A stretch of DNA of 64,000 nucleotides from Lysobacter auxotrophicus (GTDB lineage Bacteria; Pseudomonadota; Gammaproteobacteria; Xanthomonadales; Xanthomonadaceae). Shown here one piece after another: positions 1 through 7,784 of this stretch. The stretch covers positions 1,736,001-1,800,000 of the forward strand of contig NZ_AP027041.1 of assembly GCF_027924565.1 (NCBI RefSeq), given 5' to 3'. Numbering within the stretch: position 1 is the first letter of the stretch; the number at the start of each line of letters is the position of its first letter. The notes below the pieces were generated by a model. It ran no database searches. It worked only from the letters and a program-made list of their open reading frames with translations, and was not told the DNA's origin. Both the position numbers and the translations under genes were made by a program.

Positions 1-1
1 G

Positions 2-559
2 CCGAAGTGGGAAATGATGCCGCTCTCGCTGCACGAGGCCGTGCCGGGGCACCACTTCCAGTTCGCGCGCGGCATGGAACTGCCGGACGTGCCGATGTTC
101 CGCCGCGTCGGGTACTTCGTCGCGTACGGCGAGGGCTGGGGCCTGTACGCCGAGCGCCTGGGCTACGACATGGGCCTGTACGACGACCCGTACGACCGCA
201 TGGGCCAGCTCGCCTACGACATGTGGCGGGCGGTCCGCCTCGTCGTGGACACCGGCATGCACAGCAAGGGCTGGAGTCGCGACAAGGCCATCGCCTTCTT
301 CATGGACAACTCGCCCAAGACCCGCCAGGACGTGGTCAACGAGATCGACCGGTACATCGGTTGGCCGGGGCAGGCGCTCGCCTACAAGATCGGGCAGCTC
401 AAAATCTCCGAGCTGCGTGAGAAGGCGTCGAGGCAGCTGGGCCCGAAGTTCGATCTGCGCGAGTTCAACGACGCCGTGCTGGAAACCGGCTCGGTCCCGC
501 TGGAGGCGCTGGAGGCGCACATCGACGCCTGGGTGAGCAGCCGCGCTCGCGAACCGTAG
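2..559 (+). CDS. DUF885 family protein, C-terminal part
   Basis: This is the last 185 residues of a gene that begins before the window; the frame is open from base 2. It carries HEAVPGHH near its visible N-terminus, the metal-binding HExxxGHH-type signature of the DUF885 family (proteins of about 550-650 residues, often exported and thought to be metallopeptidase-like), and the family block YGEGWGLYAERLG follows about 30 residues later. The usual DUF885 ending with a predicted helix and IGQLKISELR is present. The substrate is not known for this family. It has no functional link to the ribosomal genes that follow; a GC-rich hairpin without a T run (578-599) lies just after the stop. Confidence 0.85.
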   Translation, partial: PKWEMMPLSLHEAVPGHHFQFARGMELPDVPMFRRVGYFVAYGEGWGLYAERLGYDMGLYDDPYDRMGQLAYDMWRAVRLVVDTGMHSKGWSRDKAIAFFMDNSPKTRQDVVNEIDRYIGWPGQALAYKIGQLKISELREKASRQLGPKFDLREFNDAVLETGSVPLEALEAHIDAWVSSRAREP

Positions 560-670
560 GTTCGCGCGGCTGCGAACGCCCGGCCACGGATGGCCGGGCA
601 GGCTCTCTGAAGCCGGATGCGTCCCGCCAAGGATGGCTGTAGTGGCCCGCCCGGGTAAGTAGCCGGCCAT

Positions 671-699
671 TTGCCTTCAACCCATTGATCCGCCATACT
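671..699 (+). promoter_or_regulatory. Predicted sigma-70 promoter of the rpsF operon
   Basis: TTGCCT at 671-676 and CATACT at 694-699 are separated by exactly 17 bases, a good sigma-70 match in very GC-rich DNA. Transcription would start near 706, giving a leader of about 115 bases before rpsF. Inferred from sequence only. Confidence 0.55.
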
Positions 700-705
700 T
701 TCCGG

Positions 706-730
706 CTCCCACGGCTCCGGCCGGTGGGAG
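706..730 (+). promoter_or_regulatory. Hairpin in the rpsF leader, possible S6:S18 autoregulatory site
   Basis: CTCCCAC (706-712) pairs with GTGGGAG (724-730) around a loop rich in CCGG. It sits right at the predicted transcript start. Many bacteria autoregulate rpsF-rpsR through a leader structure that mimics the S6:S18 site on 16S rRNA; whether this hairpin is part of such a structure is a guess. Confidence 0.3.
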
Positions 731-819
731 ACCTTGCTCCACCGCGCCCAGTTCCGGGTGCCGGGGGGCTGATCCGGACGCGGCGAAGCCCGCGGCCATC
801 ATCCACAAGGAATCACACA

Positions 820-1242
820 ATGCGTCATTACGAAGTCGTGTTCCTGGTCCATCCGGACCAGAGCGAGCAGGTGCCGGCCATGGTCGAGCGCTACAAGGGC
901 CTGATCGAAGGCGGCGAAGGCAAGATCCACCGCCTGGAAGACTGGGGCCGTCGTCAGCTGGCCTATCCGATCGAGAACCTGGTCAAGGCCCACTACGTGC
1001 TGCTCAACATCGAGTGCACCCAGAACGTCCTGAACGAGCTGGTCGACGGTTTCCGTTTCAACGACGCCGTCCTGCGCCACCTGGTCATCAAGCGCGACGG
1101 TCCGGACACCGAGCAGTCGCTGATCATGAAGTACAAGGACGAGAAGGGCGACAAGCCCGAGCGTGGCGAGCGTCGCCGCCGTGACGAGGAAGGCGTCGGC
1201 ACGTCCGACGAGTCTTCCGACGACAACGCCGAAGCCGCCTGA
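820..1242 (+). CDS. rpsF: 30S ribosomal protein S6
   Basis: S6 is a 16S rRNA-binding protein of the small-subunit platform and works as a heterodimer with S18, encoded 23 bases downstream. The 140-residue product begins [18 protein letters not shown] and has the family core [21 protein letters not shown]. The start is the ATG at 820, preceded by AAGG at 807-810; an upstream in-frame extension to 685 lacks any S6 similarity and is rejected. The last 30 or so residues are highly charged (Arg, Glu, Asp, Ser), as in the E. coli protein, whose tail is modified with extra glutamates by RimK; whether that happens here cannot be seen. Confidence 0.98.
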   Translation: MRHYEVVFLVHPDQSEQVPAMVERYKGLIEGGEGKIHRLEDWGRRQLAYPIENLVKAHYVLLNIECTQNVLNELVDGFRFNDAVLRHLVIKRDGPDTEQSLIMKYKDEKGDKPERGERRRRDEEGVGTSDESSDDNAEAA

Positions 1243-1265
1243 TCACGCCCTAGGAGCACACACTC

Positions 1266-1496
1266 ATGTCCAAGTTCTTCCGTCGCCGCAAGTTCTGCAA
1301 GTTCACCGCCGAGGGTGTCAAGGAGATCGACTACAAGGATCTCAACACCCTGCGCCAGTACCTCACCGAGACCGGCAAGATCGTGCCGAGCCGCGTGACC
1401 GGTACCAAGTCGAAGTACCAGCGCCAGCTGGCCACGGCCGTCAAGCGCGCCCGTTTCCTGGCCCTGATCCCGTACACCGACAACCACAACGCGTAA
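1266..1496 (+). CDS. rpsR: 30S ribosomal protein S18
   Basis: S18 partners S6 on the platform of the 30S subunit. The 76-residue product begins [20 protein letters not shown] and contains the typical [19 protein letters not shown] block, the normal length for the family. It starts 23 bases after rpsF with GGAGC upstream of the ATG, and is surely co-transcribed. Nothing is unusual. Confidence 0.98.
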   Translation: MSKFFRRRKFCKFTAEGVKEIDYKDLNTLRQYLTETGKIVPSRVTGTKSKYQRQLATAVKRARFLALIPYTDNHNA

Positions 1497-1511
1497 CGCG
1501 GATCCCTCCGC

Positions 1512-1541
1512 AAGAGCCCGCACATCCATGTGCGGACTCTT
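1512..1541 (+). other. Hairpin between rpsR and rplI
   Basis: A long imperfect stem is formed by AAGAG-C-CCGCACAT (1512-1525) and ATGTGCGG-A-CTCTT (1528-1541), with one C/A mismatch. No run of T follows, so it is more likely a processing or mRNA-stability element than a terminator. It falls in an unusually long 160-base gap within the operon; the rest of that gap (1542-1640) shows nothing else I can name. Confidence 0.4.
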
Positions 1542-1656
1542 CAAGAAAACCGGACTTCGATTTGGTATCCGTCCTACGCGGAGGGTGCCTCAGAGACGTC
1601 ATTCGGACAGCCACCGCTGCGGGCCAAAGGCTCGCTAACGAATACGGAGCAACACC

Positions 1657-2109
1657 ATGCAACTGATCCTCCTGCAGAACGTGCAGAACCTCGGCAAGCT
1701 CGGCGACAAGGTCAACGTCAAGCCGGGCTTCGGCCGCAACTACCTGATCCCGTACGGCAAGGCCGCGCCGGCGACCGAGGCCAACCTGGCCGAGTTCGAG
1801 GCCCGCCGCGCCGAGTACGAAGCCAAGGCCAAGGCCGCGCTGGAAGGCGCCGAAGGCCGCAAGGCCGCGCTGGAAGGCGTCGAGGTGACCATCACCGCGA
1901 ACGCCTCCACCGAAGGCAAGCTGTACGGCTCGATCACGCCGCGCGACATCGCCGAGGCGCTGACCAAGCACGGCCACAAGGTCGAGAAGTCGGAAGTCGT
2001 GCTGGGCGAAGGCCCGCTGCGCCGCACCGGCGAATACGAGATCGTCGTGCACCTGCACGCCGACATCGAAGCCAACGTCAAGGTCATCGTGGTCGGCGAA
2101 GTCGCCTGA
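1657..2109 (+). CDS. rplI: 50S ribosomal protein L9
   Basis: L9 binds domain V of 23S rRNA and reaches across the ribosome surface, where it helps keep the reading frame. The 150-residue product begins [19 protein letters not shown] and has the N-terminal rRNA-binding domain ending in the [14 protein letters not shown] motif, a long charged helix (about residues 45-75), and the C-terminal domain. ATACGGAG lies 8 bases before the ATG. It closes the rpsF operon and is followed by a strong terminator. Confidence 0.98.
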   Translation: MQLILLQNVQNLGKLGDKVNVKPGFGRNYLIPYGKAAPATEANLAEFEARRAEYEAKAKAALEGAEGRKAALEGVEVTITANASTEGKLYGSITPRDIAEALTKHGHKVEKSEVVLGEGPLRRTGEYEIVVHLHADIEANVKVIVVGEVA

Positions 2110-2136
2110 TCCCGGTCACCGAACGGGCTTGAAGGG

Positions 2137-2166
2137 AAGGGCGCCTCCGGGCGCCCTTTTCTTTTG
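2137..2166 (+). terminator. Rho-independent terminator of the rpsF operon
   Basis: AAGGGCGCC (2137-2145) and GGCGCCCTT (2150-2158) form a perfect 9-base-pair stem with a TCCG loop, followed by TTTTCTTTT. Confidence 0.9.
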
Positions 2167-2271
2167 CGCCCGATTCCTTGTGCGAAGAACGGGAAAGGTT
2201 TTCGGATTTTTCCGATAGGGCGTCAGAAAAGTGCGTGACACAGTCTGGGCACTCACTCCGGTACCGCCGCC

Positions 2272-2580
2272 ATGGACCAGCGCCTCGACCTTCCCGAACT
2301 CGATCCCTCGCTCGAGCTCACGCTGCATTCGCTACAGGCCATCGCACCGCCTTGCGCGCCGTTGTCGTTCGCCGACCTGATCGCCGCCAGCCTGCGCGAA
2401 GCCTGCGAGGCCGACGGCGACGCGGTGTTCCCGATCATCGCCCGGCTGATCGACCAGCACATCGCCGGCGCGCTGCAGCCGCGTCGCATCGGCCGCTGGC
2501 GCGACGAAGCGCTGGACGACCTGCTGTCGGTGATCTCGCCCGGCATGCGCGCCCGCGCCGGCATCGCCACCCCGGGGTGA
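2272..2580 (+). CDS. Hypothetical protein, 102 residues
   Basis: I do not recognise this protein. It starts MDQRLDLPELDPSLELT and has no signal peptide, membrane segment, cysteine pair or nucleotide-binding motif. It appears soluble, alpha-helical and acidic in its N-terminal half (SLREACEADGDAVF), with an arginine-rich C-terminal third. Codon use matches the neighbours (G or C at nearly every third position), which supports it as a real gene. It lies alone between the rplI terminator and dnaB, with about 170 non-coding bases to dnaB. A role linked to dnaB is possible only by position. Confidence 0.6.
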   Translation: MDQRLDLPELDPSLELTLHSLQAIAPPCAPLSFADLIAASLREACEADGDAVFPIIARLIDQHIAGALQPRRIGRWRDEALDDLLSVISPGMRARAGIATPG

Positions 2581-2765
2581 CGCCCCAGCGCCTCGCGCGG
2601 TGTCTCATCGGGCGAGACGACCGCGTGGCCCCATGCCCGGCATGAGTATCCACGCGATATCCACAGACTTATCTGCAACGCCCGACGCCATTCCGCGTCT
2701 ACGATGCCCGACCCGCGACAACGACACGGCCGGCGCGACGGCGCACGGAAAAGGTGACTGAGGGC

Positions 2766-4178
2766 ATGAGCGCACGACCTGGTTTTCGCAGGGAGAAACG
2801 GTTCGAGACGCGCAACGAGCAGCGTATGGACCAGTTGCGCGTGCCGCCCCAGTCCATCGAGGCCGAGCAGGCCGTGCTGGGCGGTCTCATGCTGGCGCCG
2901 GACTCCTGGGACCGCATCGCCGATGCGCTCAGCGACCACGACTTCTATCGTCGCGACCATCAGCTGATTTTCCGCGCGATCAGCGAACTGGCCGAAAAGA
3001 ACCGGCCGTTCGACGCGGTCACGCTCGGCGAGTGGTTCGAATCCCAGGGCCTGAGCGAGGAAGTCGCCGGCGGCGCCTACCTGATCGAGCTGGCCAGCAA
3101 CACGCCGTCGGCGGCCAACATCACGGCCTACGCCGAGATCGTCCGCGACAAGGCGATCCTGCGGCAGCTCATCGACGTCGGCACGGGCATCGTCAACGAC
3201 GGTTTCCAGCCGGACGGCCGCGATTCGGCGGAGATCCTCGAGGAAGCCGAGCGCCAGGTGCTGGCGATCGCGCAGGCCAACACCAACGGCAAGACCGACT
3301 TCACCCCGGTGACCAAGGCGCTGTCGGAGGCCTTCGACACGCTGCAGACGCGTTACACCAACGGCAGCGGCGTCACCGGCCTGTCGACCGGCTATACCGA
3401 ACTCGACATGATGACGGCCGGCCTGCAGAAGACCGACCTGATCATCCTGGCCGCGCGTCCCGCGATGGGCAAGACGACGCTGGCGCTGAACATGGCCGAG
3501 ACCGCCGCGTTCCGCAGCAAGCTGCCGGTGGCGGTGTTCTCGATGGAAATGTCGGCCTCGCAGCTGGCGATGCGACTGATCTCCTCGGTGGGCCGCGTCA
3601 ACGCGCAGCGCCTGCGTACCGGCCAGCTCGAAGACGAGGACTGGAGCCGCGTGACCGGTGCGATCCGACAGTTGCGCGAAGTGAAGATCTTCATCGACGA
3701 CGAACCCGGCCTGTCGCCGGTGAAGCTGTCGGCCAAGGCGCGTCGCCTCAAGCGCGAGCACGGCCTGGGCCTGATCGTCATCGACTACCTGCAGCTGATG
3801 TCGGTGCCGGGCAACAGCGAGAACCGCGCGACGGAAATCTCGGAGATCTCGCGTTCGCTCAAGGGCCTGGCGAAGGAACTGCAGGTGCCGGTGATCGCGC
3901 TGTCGCAGCTCAACCGATCGCTGGAAACGCGTACCGACAAGCGCCCGGTGATGGCCGACCTTCGCGAATCCGGCGCAATCGAGCAGGACGCGGACATGAT
4001 CATGTTCATTTACCGCGACGACTACTACAACAAGGAGAACTCGCCGGACAAGGGACTGGCCGAGGTCATCATCGGCAAGCAGCGTTCGGGCCCGACCGGC
4101 TCGATCAAGCTCAAGTTCTTCGGCGAGTACACCCGCTTCGACAACCTGTCGCACGATTCGGTGGGCAGCTTCGAGTAA
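2766..4178 (+). CDS. dnaB: Replicative DNA helicase DnaB
   Basis: DnaB is the hexameric 5'-3' helicase that drives the replication fork and recruits primase. The 470-residue product has the N-terminal primase-interacting domain (PPQSIEAEQAVLGGLML, about residues 22-38) and the RecA-like C-terminal domain with Walker A ARPAMGKTTLA (Lys236) and the Walker B-like strand LIVIDYLQLM. Loops typical of DnaB (LSQLNRSLETR, LRESGAIEQDADMIMFIYR) are present. I chose the ATG at 2766, with AAGG upstream at 2751-2754; a GTG at 2754 would add four residues. No intein interrupts the gene, though dnaB often carries one. Confidence 0.98.
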   Translation: MSARPGFRREKRFETRNEQRMDQLRVPPQSIEAEQAVLGGLMLAPDSWDRIADALSDHDFYRRDHQLIFRAISELAEKNRPFDAVTLGEWFESQGLSEEVAGGAYLIELASNTPSAANITAYAEIVRDKAILRQLIDVGTGIVNDGFQPDGRDSAEILEEAERQVLAIAQANTNGKTDFTPVTKALSEAFDTLQTRYTNGSGVTGLSTGYTELDMMTAGLQKTDLIILAARPAMGKTTLALNMAETAAFRSKLPVAVFSMEMSASQLAMRLISSVGRVNAQRLRTGQLEDEDWSRVTGAIRQLREVKIFIDDEPGLSPVKLSAKARRLKREHGLGLIVIDYLQLMSVPGNSENRATEISEISRSLKGLAKELQVPVIALSQLNRSLETRTDKRPVMADLRESGAIEQDADMIMFIYRDDYYNKENSPDKGLAEVIIGKQRSGPTGSIKLKFFGEYTRFDNLSHDSVGSFE

Positions 4179-4237
4179 GCGCACGCCCTCGCGCATCGAC
4201 GTCGGTGTCACGCACGCGGCGCTAGAGTCCGCTGCCG

Positions 4238-4489
4238 ATGGAACGGGTACGCGTGGAATCGGATGCCATGGCGAGCGTCGGTTACGACGCCGACCGCCGC
4301 GTGCTGGAGATCGAATTCACCAGCGGCGAGGTGTACCGGTATTTCGACGTGCCGCCGCACCTGCATGCCGGCCTGATGGCGGCCGGATCGCACGGGCAGT
4401 TCTTCGCGGAGCACATCCGCTATGCGGGCTTCGACTACGAACACGTGAACGAAGACGAAGCGCTGCGGCGGCGTGGCAGCCGCACCTGA
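4238..4489 (+). CDS. KTSC domain protein
   Basis: An 83-residue product that consists almost entirely of a KTSC domain, a small family named after the KTSC domain of lysyl-tRNA synthetase relatives. The conserved VYRYFDVPPHLHAGLMAA and GQFFAEHIR blocks are both visible. The function of the free-standing domain is unknown; nucleic-acid or protein binding has been proposed. It lies 59 bases after dnaB on the same strand and may share its transcript. Upstream of its start there is no clear ribosome-binding site, so an internal ATG (Met11) remains possible. Confidence 0.8.
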   Translation: MERVRVESDAMASVGYDADRRVLEIEFTSGEVYRYFDVPPHLHAGLMAAGSHGQFFAEHIRYAGFDYEHVNEDEALRRRGSRT

Positions 4490-4556
4490 CGCGGATTGAC
4501 GCCCCCGTAACGAGCTCCGGTGCAGCGTGAATGCAGGTCGCCAAAGGAGTGCCGTC

Positions 4557-4898
4557 ATGCGCCGCATCGCGTTCGTGAATCATGTTCTTGCCCTCGTCGC
4601 CATGGTCGCACTGGCCGGGCCGGCGATGGCGTGGCAGTCGGGTACCTCGTCCAGCAAGGGCAAGCACTGCTACGACGTCGAAGTGCAGAAGCCCAAGGAA
4701 GTGAAGGACGAGCACAAGATCACCGGCACCGTGGCGGGCGGCGTGGTCGGCGGTCTGCTGGGCAACCAGGTCGGTGGCGGCAGCGGCAAGAAGATCGCCA
4801 CCGCGGCCGGTGCCGTGGGCGGTGCGTTCGCCGGTCGCAAGATCCAGGAAAACCAGCAGAACAAGACCGAGACGGTGATCGAGCGTCGCTGCGATTGA
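4557..4898 (+). CDS. Exported glycine-zipper protein
   Basis: The 113-residue product starts with a Sec signal peptide (MRRIAFVNHVLALVAMVALA, cleavage likely after AMA, about residue 22). It then has a soluble stretch with one cysteine (KHCYDVEV), a glycine-zipper 2TM segment (TVAGGVVGGLLGNQVGGG and AAGAVGGAFAGRKI, about residues 60-95) and a short charged tail with a second cysteine, so a disulfide is possible. Glycine-zipper proteins insert in or line the cell envelope; SlyB/Pcp are lipoprotein relatives but no lipobox is seen here. AAAGGAGT lies 6 bases before the ATG at 4557. Confidence 0.8.
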   Translation: MRRIAFVNHVLALVAMVALAGPAMAWQSGTSSSKGKHCYDVEVQKPKEVKDEHKITGTVAGGVVGGLLGNQVGGGSGKKIATAAGAVGGAFAGRKIQENQQNKTETVIERRCD

Positions 4899-5050
4899 CC
4901 GGCTTGGTGTCCTGAGCGGGTGAGCGGCGTCCGGTCGACGCTCCTCGACCCGCTCCCCGTAGGAAAGGGCCTCAAGCGCCGCGGGCGAAAGGGCTGGGCG
5001 AAAACCGACCCCGCTAGAATGGATGTCCGAGCCCCCGCAGCGGACACGCA

Positions 5051-6193
5051 GTGCACTCCACGCCTGGCATGCCCCCCGCCGTCAGCGAGCGTCCGACTCG
5101 CATCACGGTCGATCTCGACAACCTGACGCACAACCTCCGCGCCATTCGCGCGCATGTGGGCGTGCCCGTCATGGGCATCGTCAAGGCAAACGCCTACGGG
5201 CACGGACTCGTGCCGGTCGCGCTGCACCTGCAGGCGCAGGGCGTCGAACAGCTGGGCGTGGCGTTCGTGGAGGAAGGCATCGCGCTGCGACGGGCCGGCA
5301 TCACCGCGCCCGTGCTGGTGCTGGGCGGCATCTTCGGTCCGCAGGTCGCGCAGTTCATCGCGCACGATCTGGAGATCACCGTGTCCTCGCTCGACAAGCT
5401 GCGCCAGGTGGAAGCCGCGGCGGAGGCAATGGGGCGTCGCGCCGTGATCCATTTGAAGATCGACACCGGCATGGAACGCATCGGCGTGCACAGCTACTCG
5501 TCACGGCCGTTCGTCGAAGCGGCGGTGGCATCGAAATGGTGCGTGCTGAAGGGCATCTATTCGCACCTGGCGTGCTCGGACGATCCGGCGTCGCCGATGA
5601 CGCTGCAGCAGGTCGAACGCTTCCACGAGGCCTGCGCGCACATCGAGCGGCTCGGCGCGCCGATGCCGTTGCGCCACCTCGCGAACTCGGGCGGCGTGCT
5701 GCATTTCCCGCAGACGTGGCTGGACATGGTGCGCCCGGGCATCGTGCTGTACGGCGTGCTGCCCGATCCCGCATCGCAACGCACCATCGACGTGAAGCCG
5801 GCGATGTCGCTGCGCTCGCAGGTCGTGTACTTCAAGGTGGTGAAGGCGGGCAACCCGGTGAGCTACGGCGCGACGTGGCGATCCGGCCACGACACGCGCG
5901 TGGTGACGGTGCCCATCGGCTATGGCGACGGTTTCCCGCGTTCGTTGTCCTCGCGCGGATCGGTGCTGATCCGCGGGCACCGTTATCCCATCGTGGGGCG
6001 TGTGTGCATGGACCAGTTCATGGTCGACATCGGCGGCGACAGCGCCTTCAACGAGGACGACGTCGTGCTGATCGGCGCGCAGGGCGGGGAGGCGATCCGC
6101 GCCGAGGACGTCGCGACGCTCGCCGGCACGATTCCCTATGAGATCCTCGTCGGCCTCAACGACCGCATTCCGCGCGAATACCGCGGCGGCTGA
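5051..6193 (+). CDS. alr: Alanine racemase
   Basis: This PLP enzyme interconverts L- and D-alanine for peptidoglycan. The PLP lysine motif VKANAYGHG is at residues 44-52, the second catalytic tyrosine is in the PVSYGATW region, and GYGDGFPR and VGRVCMDQFMVD are typical of the C-terminal barrel-and-sheet domain. Length (380 residues from the GTG at 5051, or 374 from the ATG at 5069) is normal; neither start has a strong ribosome-binding site, so the N-terminus is uncertain. A CTAGAAT -10-like element lies just upstream near 5013. The dnaB-alr order is shared with many gammaproteobacteria. Confidence 0.95.
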   Translation: MHSTPGMPPAVSERPTRITVDLDNLTHNLRAIRAHVGVPVMGIVKANAYGHGLVPVALHLQAQGVEQLGVAFVEEGIALRRAGITAPVLVLGGIFGPQVAQFIAHDLEITVSSLDKLRQVEAAAEAMGRRAVIHLKIDTGMERIGVHSYSSRPFVEAAVASKWCVLKGIYSHLACSDDPASPMTLQQVERFHEACAHIERLGAPMPLRHLANSGGVLHFPQTWLDMVRPGIVLYGVLPDPASQRTIDVKPAMSLRSQVVYFKVVKAGNPVSYGATWRSGHDTRVVTVPIGYGDGFPRSLSSRGSVLIRGHRYPIVGRVCMDQFMVDIGGDSAFNEDDVVLIGAQGGEAIRAEDVATLAGTIPYEILVGLNDRIPREYRGG

Positions 6194-6274
6194 CGTCGAG
6201 GGCGCGTCGACAACCCGTATCGACCCTTCGGCATACTGGCCGCGACGATTCCGTTCCACTTCCCCGGGTGCCCG

Positions 6275-7711
6275 ATGTCCGCCGCCGAATCCAACGCGCT
6301 GGCGCTGGTGTGGTTCCGCAACGACCTGCGCCTGGACGACAACCCGGCCCTGCAGGCGGCGCTCGACAACGGCTACGTGCCGATCCCGGTCTACATCCAC
6401 GCGCCGGACGAAGGCGGCGACTGGGCGCCCGGTGCGGCGTCGGATGCATGGCGCCATCGCTCGCTGGCCGCGCTCGACGAGGCGTTGCGCCGGCGCGGGT
6501 CGCAGCTGCGGCATTTCTTCGGGCCGAGCCTGGCGACGCTGCAATCGCTGATCGCCACCACGGGCGCCGAGGCGGTGTTCTGGAACCGCCGCTACGAACC
6601 GGCCCACGAGCGCCGCGACGCGCACATCAAGACCACGCTGCGGCACGAAGGCCTGCGCGTGGAGAGCTTCAACGCCGCGCTGCTGTTCGAGCCCTGGACG
6701 GTGCGCAACAAGCAGGGCCTGCCGTTCAAGGTGTTCACGCCGTACTGGAAGACGCTGCTGACGCAGTGGCAGCTCGGGCTGTGCATCGACGCACCGTCGC
6801 GGTTGCCGCACAGCGACGAGGGCCCGTCGGGCGTGTCGCTGGATGCGCTGAAACTTGCGCCGAAGCTCGCCTGGGACCGCGGTTTCTGGGACGAATGGAC
6901 GCCCGGCGAAGCCGGGGCGCACGCGGCGCTGGACACCTTCGTCGATGGCGCGCTGCGCGGCTACCGCGAGCAGCGCGACCGGCCCGACCGCGTCGGAACA
7001 TCGCGCCTTTCGCCGCACCTGCATTTCGGCGAAATCGCGCCGTGGCGCGTGGCATCGGTGCTCGAACGCGAGCGCACCGCGGCCAATGGCGCCGACATCG
7101 ACGCGTTCCTTCGCGAGCTGGGGTGGCGCGAATTCGCGCATCACCTGCTGCATCACTTTCCGGAGACGCCGGACCACAACTTCGACGCGCGCTTCAACGA
7201 TTTCGCGTGGTCGAACGTCTCGCCCGATCGCCTGGCCGACTGGCAACAGGGCCGCACCGGCGTGCCGATCATCGACGCCGGCATGCGCGAGCTGTGGCAC
7301 ACCGGGTGGATGCACAACCGCGTGCGCATGATCGTCGCGAGCTTCCTGACCAAGCACCTGCGCTACCACTGGCGACACGGCGCGCGCTGGTTCTGGGACA
7401 CGCTCATCGACGCCGACCTGGCGAACAACACGCTCGGATGGCAGTGGGTCGCCGGCACCGGCGCGGATGCGGCGCCGTATTTCCGGGTGTTCAACCCGGT
7501 GCTGCAGGCGAGCAAGTTCGACCCGGACGGGCGTTACATCGCGCGGTGGGTGCCCGAACTCGCCGGGCTGCCGGTGCCGCTGCGCTTTTCGCCGTGGCAG
7601 GACCCGCAGGCGCTGCGCCGCGTCGCACCGGACTATCCGCCGCAACCGCTGGTCGACATGGGCGCGGGACGGGAATCCGCGTTGGCGGCCTACCGGAAGC
7701 TGCGCGGCTGA
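6275..7711 (+). CDS. phr: Deoxyribodipyrimidine photolyase
   Basis: The enzyme uses blue light and FADH- to split cyclobutane pyrimidine dimers in DNA. The 478-residue product has the N-terminal antenna-binding Rossmann domain (VWFRNDLRLDDNPAL, residues 11-25) and the C-terminal FAD-binding helical domain with WREFAHHLLHHFPE, MRELWHTGWMHNRVRM and the signature WQWVAGTGADAAPYFRVFNP. These identify a class I CPD photolyase of the PhrB type rather than a cryptochrome. It follows alr by 81 bases and probably has its own promoter. Nothing is odd in length or key residues. Confidence 0.95.
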   Translation: MSAAESNALALVWFRNDLRLDDNPALQAALDNGYVPIPVYIHAPDEGGDWAPGAASDAWRHRSLAALDEALRRRGSQLRHFFGPSLATLQSLIATTGAEAVFWNRRYEPAHERRDAHIKTTLRHEGLRVESFNAALLFEPWTVRNKQGLPFKVFTPYWKTLLTQWQLGLCIDAPSRLPHSDEGPSGVSLDALKLAPKLAWDRGFWDEWTPGEAGAHAALDTFVDGALRGYREQRDRPDRVGTSRLSPHLHFGEIAPWRVASVLERERTAANGADIDAFLRELGWREFAHHLLHHFPETPDHNFDARFNDFAWSNVSPDRLADWQQGRTGVPIIDAGMRELWHTGWMHNRVRMIVASFLTKHLRYHWRHGARWFWDTLIDADLANNTLGWQWVAGTGADAAPYFRVFNPVLQASKFDPDGRYIARWVPELAGLPVPLRFSPWQDPQALRRVAPDYPPQPLVDMGAGRESALAAYRKLRG

Positions 7712-7784
7712 CGCGGCGCCGCGTTGACGCTGTGCGCGAGGGCGTGATTCACTCGGCCCGACGCGCACGGGAGAGCCGACCGCC

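Noticed and set aside
2253-4211. Long minus-strand open frame over dnaB
   Set aside because: Antisense to dnaB; composition (Arg, His, Gln, Asp) is typical of a reversed GC-rich coding strand and there are no domains.
4920-5126. Small plus-strand frame between the glycine-zipper gene and alr
   Set aside because: It overlaps the alr start out of frame, is Arg-rich without a ribosome-binding site, and no family is visible.
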